From the NCBI RefSeq assembly GCF_000373965.1, contig NZ_KB892868.1:62001-126000 (forward strand): 64,000 bases of DNA. The letters run 5' to 3'. Of the stretch, positions 41,515 through 56,897 are shown piece after piece. Each line of letters starts with the position of its first letter. Within the stretch, counting starts at the first letter, position 1. Origin of the DNA: Uliginosibacterium gangwonense DSM 18521. GTDB taxonomy: Bacteria; Pseudomonadota; Gammaproteobacteria; Burkholderiales; Rhodocyclaceae. The position numbers and the translations under genes were made by a program. Below the pieces are notes generated by a model, which was given only the letters and a program-made list of their open reading frames with translations, was not told the DNA's origin and made no database searches.

Positions 41515-41783
41515 TACGGTACTGTAGGCTGCGGCCCCGCCTGATCAATACAGATCACTGGGTAGCTTGAGATGGCGCGGAAGTTTGGAAGCACAGGCTG
41601 GGCTGGAGCGGCCCTTGTGCGAATCCGACCCGATGCGGATCGAACGTAAGGGGTGACTCGGCTGGGACGCTACTGGATAACTCCGCCAATTAGCACCGCT
41701 AATCAACGCCCCCCAATAGGCGATTGCGGAAAATCCAATCCGCATTATTGTCGCAGCAACTCACAAGATTGACTGACGGACGC

Positions 41784-42455
41784 CTATCGGGCCAATGAAT
41801 GCGGAGCGGGCGACGACTGCTCAGCCCGCTTGGCCTTGCGTTCGGCCACCTCACGAGCGCGTACCTCGTATTTGGCCGCATCTGCTTTTGCCTTGTCGGC
41901 TCGGATCTTGGCTTGCTCCGCCTCCTTGGCGTGGCGAGCGTCGGCCTCCTGCCTGCGCTGCTGCTTTTGGGCTTCAAATTTGGCCGTTTTTTCGGCAGAC
42001 AGCGCCGGCGGGGCGATCCGCACGGGCTCAGAGGCGGCAGCGGCAGCCTCAGACGCCGCGGGCTTCGGTGCCGATCTGGGGGAATTCATGTGGATGGATG
42101 CCTGGTTGGCCCGCTTGGCCTTCAGCTCTGACTCATGCAACCGGTTCAAGCCGGTTTTGGCCTCCGTATCGATACGGTTGGCTTCGATCTCTTTCTTGCG
42201 GGCCTGGGCGATATCCTTCAGATAGTGTTCCCGCGCACTGTCCCGGCAGGCATTCACCAGAATCTTGCGCATGCATCCCGCGTCCTCCTGCACGTAGGCC
42301 GTCTCGGCGCGATGGCGGATCTCCCCAGCTTCATTGCGCAACTGCTCGGCATGCTCCCGCTGTGCCAACAAACCCACTTCCATTGCCTGCGTATCTGCAG
42401 CCCATACAGCCGGGCTTAAAGCAGCCAAAAGGAGGGCAAAGATCATCGATTTCAT
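41784..42455 (-). CDS. Exported coiled-coil protein of unknown function, 223 aa
   Basis: It has a signal peptide (MKSMIFALLLAALSPAVWAA), then a long helical region with two cysteines (AGCMRKILVNACRD) that could be disulfide-linked. A Pro/Ala/Ser linker and a very charged C-terminal helix rich in Ala, Lys, Glu and Arg complete it. No enzyme motif. It resembles generic periplasmic DUF proteins of betaproteobacteria. Divergent from yheS with only 75 bp between the starts. Confidence 0.8.
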   Translation of the reverse strand: MKSMIFALLLAALSPAVWAADTQAMEVGLLAQREHAEQLRNEAGEIRHRAETAYVQEDAGCMRKILVNACRDSAREHYLKDIAQARKKEIEANRIDTEAKTGLNRLHESELKAKRANQASIHMNSPRSAPKPAASEAAAAASEPVRIAPPALSAEKTAKFEAQKQQRRQEADARHAKEAEQAKIRADKAKADAAKYEVRAREVAERKAKRAEQSSPAPHSLAR

Positions 42456-42530
42456 GTGCTATCCAGCCAAGGTTGTTCAAGATGCGTAGAATACGCACCG
42501 GATTTTCCCACTTTTCTGACTTCTTTTGCC

Positions 42531-44441
42531 TTGATTCAGTTCCGCTCCCTCAGCCTTGCGCGTGGCGCCCGTCGCCTGATCGACAATCTTTCCCTGCAAA
42601 TCCACCCCGGCTGGCGCCTCGGCGTCGTGGGGGCGAACGGCACAGGCAAGTCCAGCCTGTTTGCCCTGCTGCGTGGAGAACTCCATCAGGATACGGGGGA
42701 TTTGGACATTCCGTCCACCTGGAGCATCGCCCACGTTGCCCAGGAAACCCCCGCGCTGCCCTGCTCGGCACTAGATTACGTGCTGGATGGAGACGTTGAA
42801 CTGCGCACCATCCAGCGCCGTCTGGACGAGGCCGAAACCGCACACGATGGGCATCTGATCGGCGATTTGCACACCCGGCTGCAGGAAATCGATGGCTACT
42901 CGGCCACCGCCCGGGCGAGCACCCTGCTGCACGGCCTGGGGTTTGGGGATGCGGACTTCAACCGCCCGGTATCGGATTTTTCCGGCGGCTGGCGCATGCG
43001 CCTGAATCTGGCCCAGGCGCTGATGTGCCGCTCTGACCTGCTGTTGCTGGATGAGCCCACCAACCACCTCGATCTGGATGCCGTGGTGTGGCTGGAAAAA
43101 TGGCTGGCGGCCTATCGTGGCACGCTACTGCTGATTTCGCATGACCGCGATTTTCTGGATGCCTGCGTCACCCACATCGCCCACCTGGATCAGCAAAAGC
43201 TCACGCTCTACACCGGCAACTACGACGCCTTCGAGGATCAGCACGCCGCCCAATTGGCGCAGCAGCAGGCGCTGTTTGACAAGCAGCAGCGCGAAGTGGC
43301 CCACCTGCAAAAATATATCGACCGCTTCCGCGCCAAAGCCACCAAGGCCCGGCAGGCACAAAGCCGCATCAAGGCACTGGATCGCATGGAGCGGATCGCT
43401 GCCGCTCACGTTGATACCCCCTTCGATTTCTCCTTCCCGGAGCCAGATCGCGCCCCTGATCCGCTGGTCACACTCAAAGACCTACAACTGGGTTACGAAG
43501 ACAAGACCATCCTGCGCAATGTGAAGCTCGAACTGCGCCCTGGCGCGCGTCTGGGCTTGCTTGGGCCGAACGGGGCCGGGAAGTCCACCCTGATCAAACA
43601 TCTGGCCGGTGATCTGGCGCCCCAGCAAGGCAGCTCCCTGCTCGGCAAAGGCGTGGTGCTGGGCTACTTTGCACAGCATCAGCTTGAACAGCTGCGCCCG
43701 GACGAGTCTCCGCTACAGCATTTGGTTCGCCAGGAGCCGCTGACCCGTGAGCAGGACTTGCGCGATTACCTGGGTGGTTTCGACTTCCGGGGCAACATGG
43801 TCGATACCCCTGTCGGCCCCTTCTCCGGTGGGGAAAAATCCCGACTGGCTCTGGCGCTCTTGATCCGTCACAAACCCAATCTGCTTTTGCTCGACGAGCC
43901 GACCAACCACCTTGATCTGGAAATGCGCCATGCATTGACCAAGGCGCTCTCGGAATACGACGGCAGTATGGTACTGGTGAGTCACGACCGGGCGCTACTC
44001 CGCACCGTCTGCGATGACTTCCTGCTGGTGGCCGATGGGGTCGCCATGCCTTTTGATGGCGATGTGGACGATTACCTGCTCTGGCTGGAAGCACGCCGCA
44101 GCCGCGAGGCCGACGCCCGCCAGGATACCCAGGCACTGGACGACAAGGCTGCCCGTATAGCTGCCCGCGAAGCCGATAAGGCAGAGCGGCAAGCCAAGCT
44201 TACCCGCCGCCGCCCCTTGCTCAAGGAACTGGAGCAACTGGAGGGTCGGCTGGCTACTTGGCAGAAGGATAAAAAACAGATCGACGACGAAGTCGCTGAT
44301 CCGGATCTTTATGCCAGTGGTGATAGTACCCGCGTGCAGGCGCTGCTCAAACGCCAGGGGGAACTGGCGCAACAGATCGATACCGCAGAGGAACGCTGGC
44401 TGGAAATCCAGAGCGAACTGGAAGAAATCGGCGAGGTTTAG
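42531..44441 (+). CDS. yheS: ABC-F family ATPase YheS
   Basis: 636 aa with two nucleotide-binding domains: Walker A GANGTGKSS and GPNGAGKST, signatures DFSGGWRMRL and PFSGGEKSRLA, and two copies of LLLLDEPTNHLDL. The linker contains the DRFRAKATKARQAQSRIKALDRME helix of ABC-F proteins, and a C-terminal coiled coil follows. It is colinear with E. coli YheS, a ribosome-associated factor acting at the E site. The TTG at 42531 is chosen because it begins (M)IQFRSLSLARG like YheS and gives the same length. An ATG 75 bp upstream would add unrelated residues. Confidence 0.95.
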   Translation: MIQFRSLSLARGARRLIDNLSLQIHPGWRLGVVGANGTGKSSLFALLRGELHQDTGDLDIPSTWSIAHVAQETPALPCSALDYVLDGDVELRTIQRRLDEAETAHDGHLIGDLHTRLQEIDGYSATARASTLLHGLGFGDADFNRPVSDFSGGWRMRLNLAQALMCRSDLLLLDEPTNHLDLDAVVWLEKWLAAYRGTLLLISHDRDFLDACVTHIAHLDQQKLTLYTGNYDAFEDQHAAQLAQQQALFDKQQREVAHLQKYIDRFRAKATKARQAQSRIKALDRMERIAAAHVDTPFDFSFPEPDRAPDPLVTLKDLQLGYEDKTILRNVKLELRPGARLGLLGPNGAGKSTLIKHLAGDLAPQQGSSLLGKGVVLGYFAQHQLEQLRPDESPLQHLVRQEPLTREQDLRDYLGGFDFRGNMVDTPVGPFSGGEKSRLALALLIRHKPNLLLLDEPTNHLDLEMRHALTKALSEYDGSMVLVSHDRALLRTVCDDFLLVADGVAMPFDGDVDDYLLWLEARRSREADARQDTQALDDKAARIAAREADKAERQAKLTRRRPLLKELEQLEGRLATWQKDKKQIDDEVADPDLYASGDSTRVQALLKRQGELAQQIDTAEERWLEIQSELEEIGEV

Positions 44442-44480
44442 ACGCCACGTCCCTGTGATGACCCTGCCCGATTTGGCCTG

Positions 44481-44500
44481 ACAGACAAAAGTCTGTTTTT
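44481..44500 (+). terminator. Rho-independent terminator after yheS
   Basis: ACAGAC-AAAA-GTCTGT followed by TTTT, 40 bp after the yheS stop. Confidence 0.75.
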
Positions 44501-44559
44501 GATGCCTGTGCCTGCCCGGTATACCAACATGCAGAGTTGGGATATCCAAAGAGCAGACC

Positions 44560-46182
44560 ATGGCTACAACCGTCAAAAGCAGGATCTATCTTCTGATCGG
44601 GCTGATGATGCTTTCCATCATTGGCATCACCGGCTACTTTCTAGCCAATATGCGCAGCCAGATGCTGGTGGATCGGCAGCACGCCACGCGTGTCGCCATC
44701 GATAACGCCTACTCGGTCATCGAGTATTACGGCAAGCAAGCTGCATCAGGCGCCATGAGCGTGGCCGACGCACAAAAAGCCGCCAAAACGGGGGTGGGTG
44801 CGATGCGCTACGACGAGGGGACCAACTACTTCTCGCTCTACGACACCCGCGCCTATATGGTCCAGCATCCAATCAAGGCTGAAATGAACGGAAAGGATCA
44901 GTCCCAGCTCCAGGACCCCAATGGCGTCTTCATGGTCAAGGAATTGGTTGCAGCCGCACAGCGGGGCAAGGGCGAATTTGTGGAATACCTGTGGCCCAAA
45001 CCCAACGGCAAGGAAGCGCTGCCCAAGATCGCCTATTCCAAACTGTACGCCCCCTGGGGCTGGGTGGTTGGCAGCGGCCTGTATGTGGATGACGTAGATA
45101 CGGCCTACCGCAAGAATGTTGGCCAAGCTGCGATCATGATCGTGATCGCCTGCGTCATCCTGACAGTGGCGACGCTGTTTATTGCCCGCGTCATCACCGG
45201 ACCGCTGGAGCGGCTGCGCAGCATCATGGCCGGAGTCTCCACGACAGGCAATCTGCGGGTCGCCGTCCCAATGGAAGGCAGCAGGGAGATTCAAGACATC
45301 AGCCACGCCTTCCAGCAGATGCTGACCAATCTGTCCGCAGTTGTCGAAGGGGTGGTGCATGAGTCAGGCGTGGTCAATCATGCCGTTGTGACACTTGCCG
45401 ATCATGTGCGTGATATCGAATCCTCGTCGCATGCGCAAAGCTCGCAGTCGCAGTCGGTAGCGGCGACAATTGAGGAGATCAGCGTATCGATCGATTCGAT
45501 CGCGTCTAACGTGCAGGAGGTGGATGCGCGCTCAAAATCCACTCAAAGTCTGGTGCTGGAAGGCTGCACCAAGGTCGATGAAGCCGTGAGTGCCATGAAT
45601 GACATGGCAGACCGTATCACCGCCGCCACCACTGCCGTGCAGGCATTGGGCGAGCAGTCGCAACGGATTTCTGAAATCCTGAATGTGATCCGTGAGATTG
45701 CCGATCAGACCAACCTGCTGGCATTGAATGCCGCCATTGAAGCGGCCCGTGCCGGAGAACAGGGGCGTGGCTTTGCGGTGGTGGCCGATGAGGTGCGCAA
45801 ACTGGCTGAACGCACCACGCAAAGCATTTTGCAGATCGGCGAGATGATTGGCACGGTGCAAAGGCAGACGCAGGAAACCGTGGAGACCATTGCCGTAGTC
45901 AGCGCTGAAGCCCAGGCAGGCGTGGCACACGCACGTCTGGCGGGTGAGGCGGTCGCGCGTATCGACGAATCATCCGCCGAGGTCGCAGGCTTTATCAGCG
46001 GCATTCATGCTGCCATCAAGGAGCAAAGCACCGCCAGCCAGCAGATTGCCCAGATCATTGATGACATGAGTAGCCGCATCGAACAAGCCAGCCAACGCGT
46101 TACAGCCGTGAGCGAACAGATCAAGGAACTCGAATCCATGTCCGCCCGTCTGCAAAACGAAGTCAGCGTATTCAAGACTTGA
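44560..46182 (+). CDS. Methyl-accepting chemotaxis protein with single Cache sensor
   Basis: 540 aa. The first helix spans residues 8-30. The periplasmic sCache domain has [52 protein letters not shown] and other typical segments of sCache_2. A second helix lies near 190-212, followed by HAMP and a signalling domain with the hairpin tip [21 protein letters not shown]. Cache_2 receptors often sense small organic acids; the ligand is unknown here. No che genes are nearby. It is monocistronic, flanked by terminators. Confidence 0.95.
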   Translation: MATTVKSRIYLLIGLMMLSIIGITGYFLANMRSQMLVDRQHATRVAIDNAYSVIEYYGKQAASGAMSVADAQKAAKTGVGAMRYDEGTNYFSLYDTRAYMVQHPIKAEMNGKDQSQLQDPNGVFMVKELVAAAQRGKGEFVEYLWPKPNGKEALPKIAYSKLYAPWGWVVGSGLYVDDVDTAYRKNVGQAAIMIVIACVILTVATLFIARVITGPLERLRSIMAGVSTTGNLRVAVPMEGSREIQDISHAFQQMLTNLSAVVEGVVHESGVVNHAVVTLADHVRDIESSSHAQSSQSQSVAATIEEISVSIDSIASNVQEVDARSKSTQSLVLEGCTKVDEAVSAMNDMADRITAATTAVQALGEQSQRISEILNVIREIADQTNLLALNAAIEAARAGEQGRGFAVVADEVRKLAERTTQSILQIGEMIGTVQRQTQETVETIAVVSAEAQAGVAHARLAGEAVARIDESSAEVAGFISGIHAAIKEQSTASQQIAQIIDDMSSRIEQASQRVTAVSEQIKELESMSARLQNEVSVFKT

Positions 46183-46206
46183 ACAATGATCGGCCGGGTT
46201 AACGAA

Positions 46207-46228
46207 AAAGACGCCCGAAGGCGCCTTT
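46207..46228. terminator. Hairpin between the chemoreceptor and gltD
   Basis: AAAG-A-CGCC-CGAA-GGCG-C-CTTT with a single internal mismatch. A second hairpin (CTGATCT/AGATCAG, 46266-46287) lies next to the gltD stop. Confidence 0.6.
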
Positions 46229-46296
46229 CCCGTCAGACACAACACACACCTTTTAGAACCTGTTTCTGATCTGTAGCGTAAGATCAGGACAGATTA

Positions 46297-47781
46297 TTAG
46301 CGCGGCAGCACACTTGCCCCCATCAGGAACGCATCCACCTCACGTGCGGCCTGACGCCCTTCGCGGATCGCCCATACCACCAGCGATTGGCCACGACGGG
46401 TATCGCCTGCGACAAAAACCTTTGCCACGTTGGAGGCATAGCAGCCCACGCCATCGGTCGTTGCCTTGGCGTTGCCACGCGCATCCTTCTCGACGCCGAA
46501 GCTCTCCAACAAGCTTGCCACCGGATTGACAAAGCCCATCGCCAAGAACACGGCTTCTGCGGGGACTTCGCGCTCGGAGCCCGCAACTTCGCTCATCTTC
46601 ATCTGGCCGGTTTTCTCGTCGCGCTTCCACTCGACTTGCGCCGTCACCATCGACTTGAGCTTGCCGTTCTCACCCCGGAATTCCTTGGTGGTCACCGACC
46701 ATTCGCGGCTGCAACCTTCGTCATGCGACGAGGAGGTACGCAGCTTATTAGGCCAGTACGGCCAAGTCACCGACTTGTTTTCCTGCACCGGGGGCTTGGA
46801 GAGCAATTCGATTTGCAGGATGCTCTTCGCACCCTGGCGGTTGGAGGTGCCCACGCAGTCAGAACCCGTATCGCCGCCACCGATGACAACAACATTCTTA
46901 CCACTTACCTTGATCTGGTCACGCAGCTTGTCACCGGCATTGACCTTGTTCTGCTGGGGCAGGAACTCCATGGCGAAATACACGCCTTCCAGTTCCCGGC
47001 CGGGGATCGGCAGATCACGCGGGGTTTCGGAACCTGCACAGATGACGACCGCATCAAAATCCTTGAGCAGCTTCTTCGGCGTGATCTTTTCCTTGGCATC
47101 CGTCCCCACGCCCTTGGGCAGATCAGCCTCACCGATATAGACGCTGGTCTTGAAGACCACGCCTTCGGCTTCCATCTGCTTGACGCGACGGTCGATCAAA
47201 CCCTTGTCGAGCTTGAAGTCGGGGATGCCATAACGCAGCAAGCCACCAAGGCGGTCACGCTTTTCAAAAACCGTTACGTCATGACCCGCGCGGGCCAGCT
47301 GCTGGGCAGCGGCCAGACCGGAGGGGCCCGAGCCGACCACAGCAATCTTCTTACCCGTTTTCTGGGCAGCGGGCTTGGGGATCACCCAGCCACTTTCCCA
47401 GGCCTTGTCGATGATGGCGTGCTCGATGGACTTGATGCCCACTGGCGGCGCATTGATACCCAAGGTGCATGCAGCCTCACACGGAGCCGGACAAATACGC
47501 CCGGTAAACTCCGGGAAGTTATTGGTCGAATGCAGCACATCAATGGCTTCACGCCACCTGTTTTTGTAGACCAGATCGTTCCAGTCCGGAATGATGTTGT
47601 TGACCGGGCAGCCGTTGTTGCAGAACGGAATGCCGCAATCCATGCAGCGTGCGCCCTGAATCTTGGCCTGCTCGTCCGTCAGATGCATGACGAACTCTTT
47701 GTAGTGCTTCTTGCGCGATTCGGGCGCTTCGTAGCCCTCTTCCTGACGCTCAAACTCAAGAAAGCCTGTTACTTTTCCCAT
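46297..47781 (-). CDS. gltD: Glutamate synthase (NADPH) small subunit
   Basis: 494 aa. The N-terminal region supplies cysteines for 4Fe-4S clusters ([34 protein letters not shown]). FAD- and NADPH-binding Rossmann folds follow ([35 protein letters not shown]). It passes electrons from NADPH to GltB for glutamate synthesis from glutamine and 2-oxoglutarate. It follows gltB by 30 bp. A long ORF on the opposite strand is antisense shadow. Confidence 0.97.
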   Translation of the reverse strand: MGKVTGFLEFERQEEGYEAPESRKKHYKEFVMHLTDEQAKIQGARCMDCGIPFCNNGCPVNNIIPDWNDLVYKNRWREAIDVLHSTNNFPEFTGRICPAPCEAACTLGINAPPVGIKSIEHAIIDKAWESGWVIPKPAAQKTGKKIAVVGSGPSGLAAAQQLARAGHDVTVFEKRDRLGGLLRYGIPDFKLDKGLIDRRVKQMEAEGVVFKTSVYIGEADLPKGVGTDAKEKITPKKLLKDFDAVVICAGSETPRDLPIPGRELEGVYFAMEFLPQQNKVNAGDKLRDQIKVSGKNVVVIGGGDTGSDCVGTSNRQGAKSILQIELLSKPPVQENKSVTWPYWPNKLRTSSSHDEGCSREWSVTTKEFRGENGKLKSMVTAQVEWKRDEKTGQMKMSEVAGSEREVPAEAVFLAMGFVNPVASLLESFGVEKDARGNAKATTDGVGCYASNVAKVFVAGDTRRGQSLVVWAIREGRQAAREVDAFLMGASVLPR

Positions 47782-47811
47782 TTCAGTAATTCCTCGCTCA
47801 GTTCCGCAGGC

Positions 47812-52491
<4,680 letters not shown>

Positions 52492-52590
52492 TCTTTCCAC
52501 TCCTGAATCGGGTAAACCGAGGTCGAACCGGATGCATTTATATATACGAGGTTTGAAATATAGGCCGCATCCCCTGCTTGGCACAAGACA

Positions 52591-52610
52591 TTTAAATTGG
52601 GGTCAGAGTG
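52591..52610. repeat. TTAAATTGGGGTCAGAGT repeat, copy 1
   Basis: Matches copy 2 at 52641-52660 over TTAAATT(G/A)GGGTCAGAGT. This sequence class is commonly seen beside IS200-like REP-associated tyrosine transposases. Confidence 0.65.
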
Positions 52611-52640
52611 TATTTATACCGTAAAGCAAGTTTATTTGAA

Positions 52641-52660
52641 ATTAAATTAGGGTCAGAGTA
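52641..52660. repeat. TTAAATTAGGGTCAGAGT repeat, copy 2
   Basis: Same orientation as copy 1 and offset by exactly 50 bp; one mismatch in the shared core. Confidence 0.65.
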
Positions 52661-52855
52661 ATTATTGAGCACCAATTCAGCCCTTCGGCCTATGCCCACA
52701 TAGACAGCAAGGACGAGCGCACGCTTTCAAGTCAGGCTCACCACCTAGGCGGCTGGCGCGGCGGCGACGCAATCATCTGCCGAAATGCCCAACACAGTGG
52801 TGGGCGCGATCCGCTTCAGGCAAAATAGACGCCTATATTTAGTAGCCTCCCCTTT

Positions 52856-53374
52856 ATGAATCGTTTAGTAGCAGCCCTCGCCTTTGCCGCCCAAAAGCAC
52901 CGGGACCAGCGGCGCAAAGATCTCGCCGCATCGCCTTACATCAACCACCCCATCGCCCTGGCCAATGTGCTCGCCAACGAAGTCGGGATTGATGATGAGC
53001 GCGTGTTGATTGCCGCCGTCCTACACGACACCATTGAAGACACCAATACGACAGAACAGGAGCTTGTCCGGGAGTTCGGCAAGGAAATTTCCGACATCGT
53101 CATGGAAGTCACCGACGACAAGTCCTTGCCCAAGGCAGAACGCAAGCGGCGCCAGATTGAACACGCCAGCACGATCAGCCGCCGCGCCAAGCTCGTGAAG
53201 CTGGCCGACAAAATCTGTAATCTGCGGGATATCCACAACAGCCCGCCTGCGGACTGGTCGCTTGAGCGCAAGCAGGAATACTATGAATGGGCCAAAGCCG
53301 TCGTCAACGGCTTGCGAGGCGTACACCCGGCGTTGGAACACCTGTTTGACGAAGCCTGCAAAACGCGTCCCTAA
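52856..53374 (+). CDS. HD-domain hydrolase, MESH1/SpoT-hydrolase-like
   Basis: 172 aa. HD motifs are visible: the first His in FAAQKHRDQRRK, the metal pair VLHDTIED, and the downstream Asp in KLADKICNLRDI. YINHPIALANVLANEVG is characteristic of the (p)ppGpp-hydrolase group and its stand-alone MESH1-type members. It probably cleaves (p)ppGpp or a related nucleotide. No synthetase domain is attached. Confidence 0.9.
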   Translation: MNRLVAALAFAAQKHRDQRRKDLAASPYINHPIALANVLANEVGIDDERVLIAAVLHDTIEDTNTTEQELVREFGKEISDIVMEVTDDKSLPKAERKRRQIEHASTISRRAKLVKLADKICNLRDIHNSPPADWSLERKQEYYEWAKAVVNGLRGVHPALEHLFDEACKTRP

Positions 53375-53498
53375 ACCTGCTTGCCGGGCACTTGCACAAA
53401 AAGCTTTGTGCATTAACAAAGCACAAAACCGTCTTTGGATGCCTTGGCAAAACGATCTAGACTGGCCTCCTGGTTAACGTTCCCACGCAGGAGCCCTT

Positions 53499-54482
53499 AT
53501 GGATCGCAGCCCCCTTCTCACCCGCCGCCACTTTCTAGCCGGACTCTCTGCCCTGGCGGCGTCCGCCCCCTTGGGCCGTGTGCTGGCAGCGGAAACGACG
53601 AAAGAAATCGGGAAAGGCGCGGGGCAGGACAAGGGCAAAACTTCACGGCTGATCCTGCTTGGAACCGGTGGCGGCCCCACGCCCAAGCCGAATCGCTCGG
53701 CGCCTGCGCAGGTCATTGTCATCAACGGTCAATCCTACGTCATCGATTGTGGTAACGGAGTGGCCCGCCAACTGGTGCTGGCCGGGCTGAAACTGGGCTC
53801 GATCCGCAATGTGTTTCTCACCCATCACCATTCGGATCACAACGCGGATTACGGCAACCTGCTCCTACTTGCGTGGGGCTCAGACCTGGCTCATCGCGTA
53901 GACACCTACGGCCCACCGCCCCTGGTGAAGATGACGGAGCAATTCCTTGCGCTCAATGACTACGACATTCTCACCCGCATTGCAGACGAAGGGCGTCCGC
54001 CGCTCAAAGACCTGATTGTCCCGCACGAATTCTCCACGCCCGACGTGATATTTGAGGACGAGAACGTCAAGGTCACGGCCACCCTGGTCGAACATCCGCC
54101 CGTCACACCCGCGTTTGCCTACCGTTTTGATTGCCCGGATCGCTCCATCGTGATTTCTGGCGACACGCGCCCAACACCCAATCTCGTCAAGCTCGCCAAG
54201 GATGCCGATGTACTGGTGCACGAAGTCATGTACCTCCCCGCGCTCGAAGCGCTACTGGCCCGCGAGAGCAACGCCAAAACGCTGAAGGAACACCTGCTCG
54301 CCAGCCACACCACTACCGAGCAATTAGGCCAGCTTGCAAGCGAGGCGGGGGTCAAAACCCTGGTACTCTCCCATTTCGTCCCGGGGGGCTATCCCTTCAT
54401 TGAAGATGCGATCTGGGAAGCGGCTGTCCGCAAAAATTTCGCGGGCCGCGTCATCGTTGGGCGTGATTTGTTGGAAATATGA
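53499..54482 (+). CDS. Tat-exported metallo-beta-lactamase-fold hydrolase
   Basis: 327 aa. The N-terminus TRRHFLAGLSALAASAPLGRVLA is a twin-arginine signal, so a periplasmic location is expected. The MBL fold has THHHSDHNADYGN (first metal site), GDTRPTPNL and VLSHFVPG at the C-terminal metal-binding positions. RNase Z- or PqsE/AtsA-like hydrolases have this HxHxDH pattern; substrate unknown. It converges on hypA. No cotranscribed partner. Confidence 0.92.
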   Translation: MDRSPLLTRRHFLAGLSALAASAPLGRVLAAETTKEIGKGAGQDKGKTSRLILLGTGGGPTPKPNRSAPAQVIVINGQSYVIDCGNGVARQLVLAGLKLGSIRNVFLTHHHSDHNADYGNLLLLAWGSDLAHRVDTYGPPPLVKMTEQFLALNDYDILTRIADEGRPPLKDLIVPHEFSTPDVIFEDENVKVTATLVEHPPVTPAFAYRFDCPDRSIVISGDTRPTPNLVKLAKDADVLVHEVMYLPALEALLARESNAKTLKEHLLASHTTTEQLGQLASEAGVKTLVLSHFVPGGYPFIEDAIWEAAVRKNFAGRVIVGRDLLEI

Positions 54483-54585
54483 GAACGCGCTGCGCAAACA
54501 GCGCTTGGGCCTTTATACAAAAACCCAATAGCATGACAAAACCGCGCAGCACTTGGCCATGCCAGTCGTCCGTATCAGGCAGTAT

Positions 54586-54930
54586 TCAAGCTTCAACTTC
54601 AATGGATTTGACCCGCATTTCCGCGCCGCCGGTAACTTGCAGGGTATATCCACCGCATTCGGGGCAACTTGCATTACGGCTGGGAATCTCAACGCTGCGC
54701 TGGCAGCTCATACACCAGGCCAAACCGGGGCTAGCTAACATTTCCAAGATCGCACCTTCTGCGATACTGCCTCGTGTGACTGCTTCGAAGCAGAAGCTCA
54801 TTGCCTCGGGTTCGACATTGGCAAGCTGGCCGATTTCAAGTACGACTTTTTTGACTCGCGTAACACCATTGCTGCGTGCGCTATCTTCAATCAACTCCAG
54901 CACACTTTCTACCAGTGAGACTTCGTGCAC
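54586..54930 (-). CDS. hypA: Hydrogenase nickel-incorporation protein HypA
   Basis: 114 aa. The N-terminal MHE nickel-binding motif is read from a GTG start with AAGGAG upstream. A zinc site follows with the spacing Cx2Cx12Cx2C (CMSC...CPEC). HypA with HypB loads nickel into hydrogenase. It closes the hydrogenase operon 109 bp after the large subunit. HypB-F are not in the window and must be encoded elsewhere. Confidence 0.96.
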   Translation of the reverse strand: MHEVSLVESVLELIEDSARSNGVTRVKKVVLEIGQLANVEPEAMSFCFEAVTRGSIAEGAILEMLASPGLAWCMSCQRSVEIPSRNASCPECGGYTLQVTGGAEMRVKSIEVEA

Positions 54931-55039
54931 TGCAGCACTCTCCTTAGCGATCCACCCACTACCATGTTATCCAAAATGCATCCGAGCGAGGTGGATCACA
55001 CCTCGCTCGGACACAAACCCGCTGATACAGAAAACAGCT

Positions 55040-56854
55040 TCAGGCAAAGTCGTTAAAGTCGACCGTTACCGAGGCTTGTCCATCTGGATCGGTCAGGTGG
55101 ACTGCGCAGCCGATGCAGGGGTCAAAGCTGTGAATCGTGCGCAGCACTTCAATCGGCTGATCAAAGTTTGCAATGGGATGCCCCTGAAGCCCCGCTTCAT
55201 ATGGACCTGCAACCCCCGCCGCATCACGTGGCCCGGCATTCCACTGACTAGCCACGACACACTGGTAGTTGGAGATCTTCTGATTGTCGATCACCACCCA
55301 GTGACCCAAGGCACCACGCGGCGCTTCGGTAAAGCCAAAACCTTTGGCTGAAGCAGGCCATGTGGTTGGTGCCCATTTGGCATTGTTGAATACCGACACA
55401 TCCCCACCGTTGATGTTGGACATCAGCTTGTTGTACCACCCCACCATGCCATCGCCAATCAGCTTGGTTTCAATGGCACGGGCCAGGGTACGGCCCAATG
55501 TGGAGTGGAAACGCGTCAGATTGGCATCAACCGTCCAGCCAATCTTGCCAAAGCACTGCTGCACCAGCGTCTTGGCCGTGGTATTGCCCTTGGCATACAT
55601 CATCAAGACGTGGGCCAGGGGGCCGACTTCCATCGCACGCCCTCTCCAACGCGGTGACTTGATCCAGGAATAACTTTCGGCGTTATCCGGCAGCGTCGTG
55701 TAGCCTGGCGCAGGGCCGGTGTAGTTGAATGTCGTTTCCCCAGACCACGGGTGCAGCCCGGCATTCTTGCTGGCAGTCTTGTAGTCATACCAAGAGTGCG
55801 CAACGAATTCCTGGAATTCAGAGGTATTGGTGACATCAATCGGATAGATCTTGCTCAGATCCCGACCAATAATCACGCCACGCGGAATCAGGAAGCTGGC
55901 AGGATCATTGATGTTGGTGCTCGGGAATTCACCATAGCACAGATAGTTACCGACGCTTTCCCCGATGGTCGACCAGTCGGTTCCACCAGATTTGGCCGCA
56001 TCCGTGTAAGCCTTGCACATCATGATCGCATCAGGCAGATAGACCTGGTCGACAAAGTTGCGCATGGTGGTGATGAGATCGCTGACCATTTTGAGCGAGG
56101 CGCTGTTGACTGCTGTGCCAGTGCTGATCTTGCCCGTGCCGCCGCCGCTTGAGCTGATGGCGCAGGGCATACCGCCGACCACCACGCTGGGGTGCGGGTC
56201 TTTGCCACCGAAGATGGTGTGCAGCTTGACGATGCTCCGGGACCACGAGAGGCACTCCAGATAGTGCGCCATCAAAACCAGGTTTTGCTCGGGTGAAAGC
56301 TTGTATGCCGAATGCCCCCAATACCCTTTGGCAAAAATACCCAACTGGCCGGAATTGATGAACGTGGTGAGCTTGCTTTTCACACCGGTAAAATAGCTGG
56401 CGGTGTTATTGGCGTAGGTGCTCATGGAGGCCTGAAGGGTTGCGGCCTTTGCGGGATCAGCTTTAATCGCAGAGGTCACATCAACCCAGTCGAGCATGTG
56501 CAGCAGATAGAAATGCATAACGTGGTCATGCATATACTGCGATGCAATCATCAGGTTACGGATCATTTCCGCATTGGATGGCACAGTGATGCCTAATGCA
56601 TTTTCCACCGCACGTGCCGAGGTTACACCATGTACCACGGTACAGACGCCGCAAATGCGCTGGGCGAAAGCCCAGGCTTCACGCGGATCGCGTCCTTTCA
56701 TGATCAGTTCAATACCACGCACCATGGTACTGCTGCTGGATGCGCGGGAAATCGTGTATGTGCCATCCGCATTGGCTGTTGTGTTTGCCTGGATGCGCAG
56801 GTGGCCTTCGATCCGTGTTACGGGGTCAATGACCAGTGTTCGAGAAGCGGCCAT
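55040..56854 (-). CDS. hupL: NiFe hydrogenase large subunit
   Basis: 604 aa, catalytic subunit. The N-terminal nickel-binding L1 motif RICGVCTVVHGVTSARAVE and the C-terminal L2 motif HSFDPCIGCAVH coordinate the NiFe site. The last 15 or so residues (LTDPDGQASVTVDFNDFA) are the assembly peptide expected to be removed after His by the HupD-type protease in the same operon. The motifs fit group 1 (periplasmic, uptake-type); the subgroup is not assigned. The symbol is by homology only. Confidence 0.95.
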   Translation of the reverse strand: MAASRTLVIDPVTRIEGHLRIQANTTANADGTYTISRASSSSTMVRGIELIMKGRDPREAWAFAQRICGVCTVVHGVTSARAVENALGITVPSNAEMIRNLMIASQYMHDHVMHFYLLHMLDWVDVTSAIKADPAKAATLQASMSTYANNTASYFTGVKSKLTTFINSGQLGIFAKGYWGHSAYKLSPEQNLVLMAHYLECLSWSRSIVKLHTIFGGKDPHPSVVVGGMPCAISSSGGGTGKISTGTAVNSASLKMVSDLITTMRNFVDQVYLPDAIMMCKAYTDAAKSGGTDWSTIGESVGNYLCYGEFPSTNINDPASFLIPRGVIIGRDLSKIYPIDVTNTSEFQEFVAHSWYDYKTASKNAGLHPWSGETTFNYTGPAPGYTTLPDNAESYSWIKSPRWRGRAMEVGPLAHVLMMYAKGNTTAKTLVQQCFGKIGWTVDANLTRFHSTLGRTLARAIETKLIGDGMVGWYNKLMSNINGGDVSVFNNAKWAPTTWPASAKGFGFTEAPRGALGHWVVIDNQKISNYQCVVASQWNAGPRDAAGVAGPYEAGLQGHPIANFDQPIEVLRTIHSFDPCIGCAVHLTDPDGQASVTVDFNDFA

Positions 56855-56897
56855 GTAATTCTCCTAGCTGTTTCTGCTGTATCGGTTTGAAATGTGA

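Larger units (their letters stand above)
41196..41783. other. Long gap upstream of the heptahaem operon (588 bp)
   Basis: No convincing gene. It holds the heptahaem promoter with a 30-bp repeat copy (41330-41359) and an inverted-repeat element (41420-41514). A minus-strand open stretch of about 60 codons without a start ends at 41421, and a small hairpin TGCGGA/TCCGCA lies at 41725-41744. The open stretch could be a decayed gene; nothing in it matches a family that I know. Confidence 0.45.
52492..52855. other. Gap between gltB and the HD-domain gene (364 bp)
   Basis: Carries the gltB promoter region, two copies of a GGGTCAGAGT-type repeat exactly 50 bp apart, and the promoter of the HD gene. 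The repeat type commonly flanks REP-associated transposase genes, so this may be a scar of such an element. No gene seen. Confidence 0.55.

Noticed and set aside
41545-41745. 66-codon minus-strand ORF in the long gap
   Set aside because: No ribosome-binding site, odd composition and no family features.
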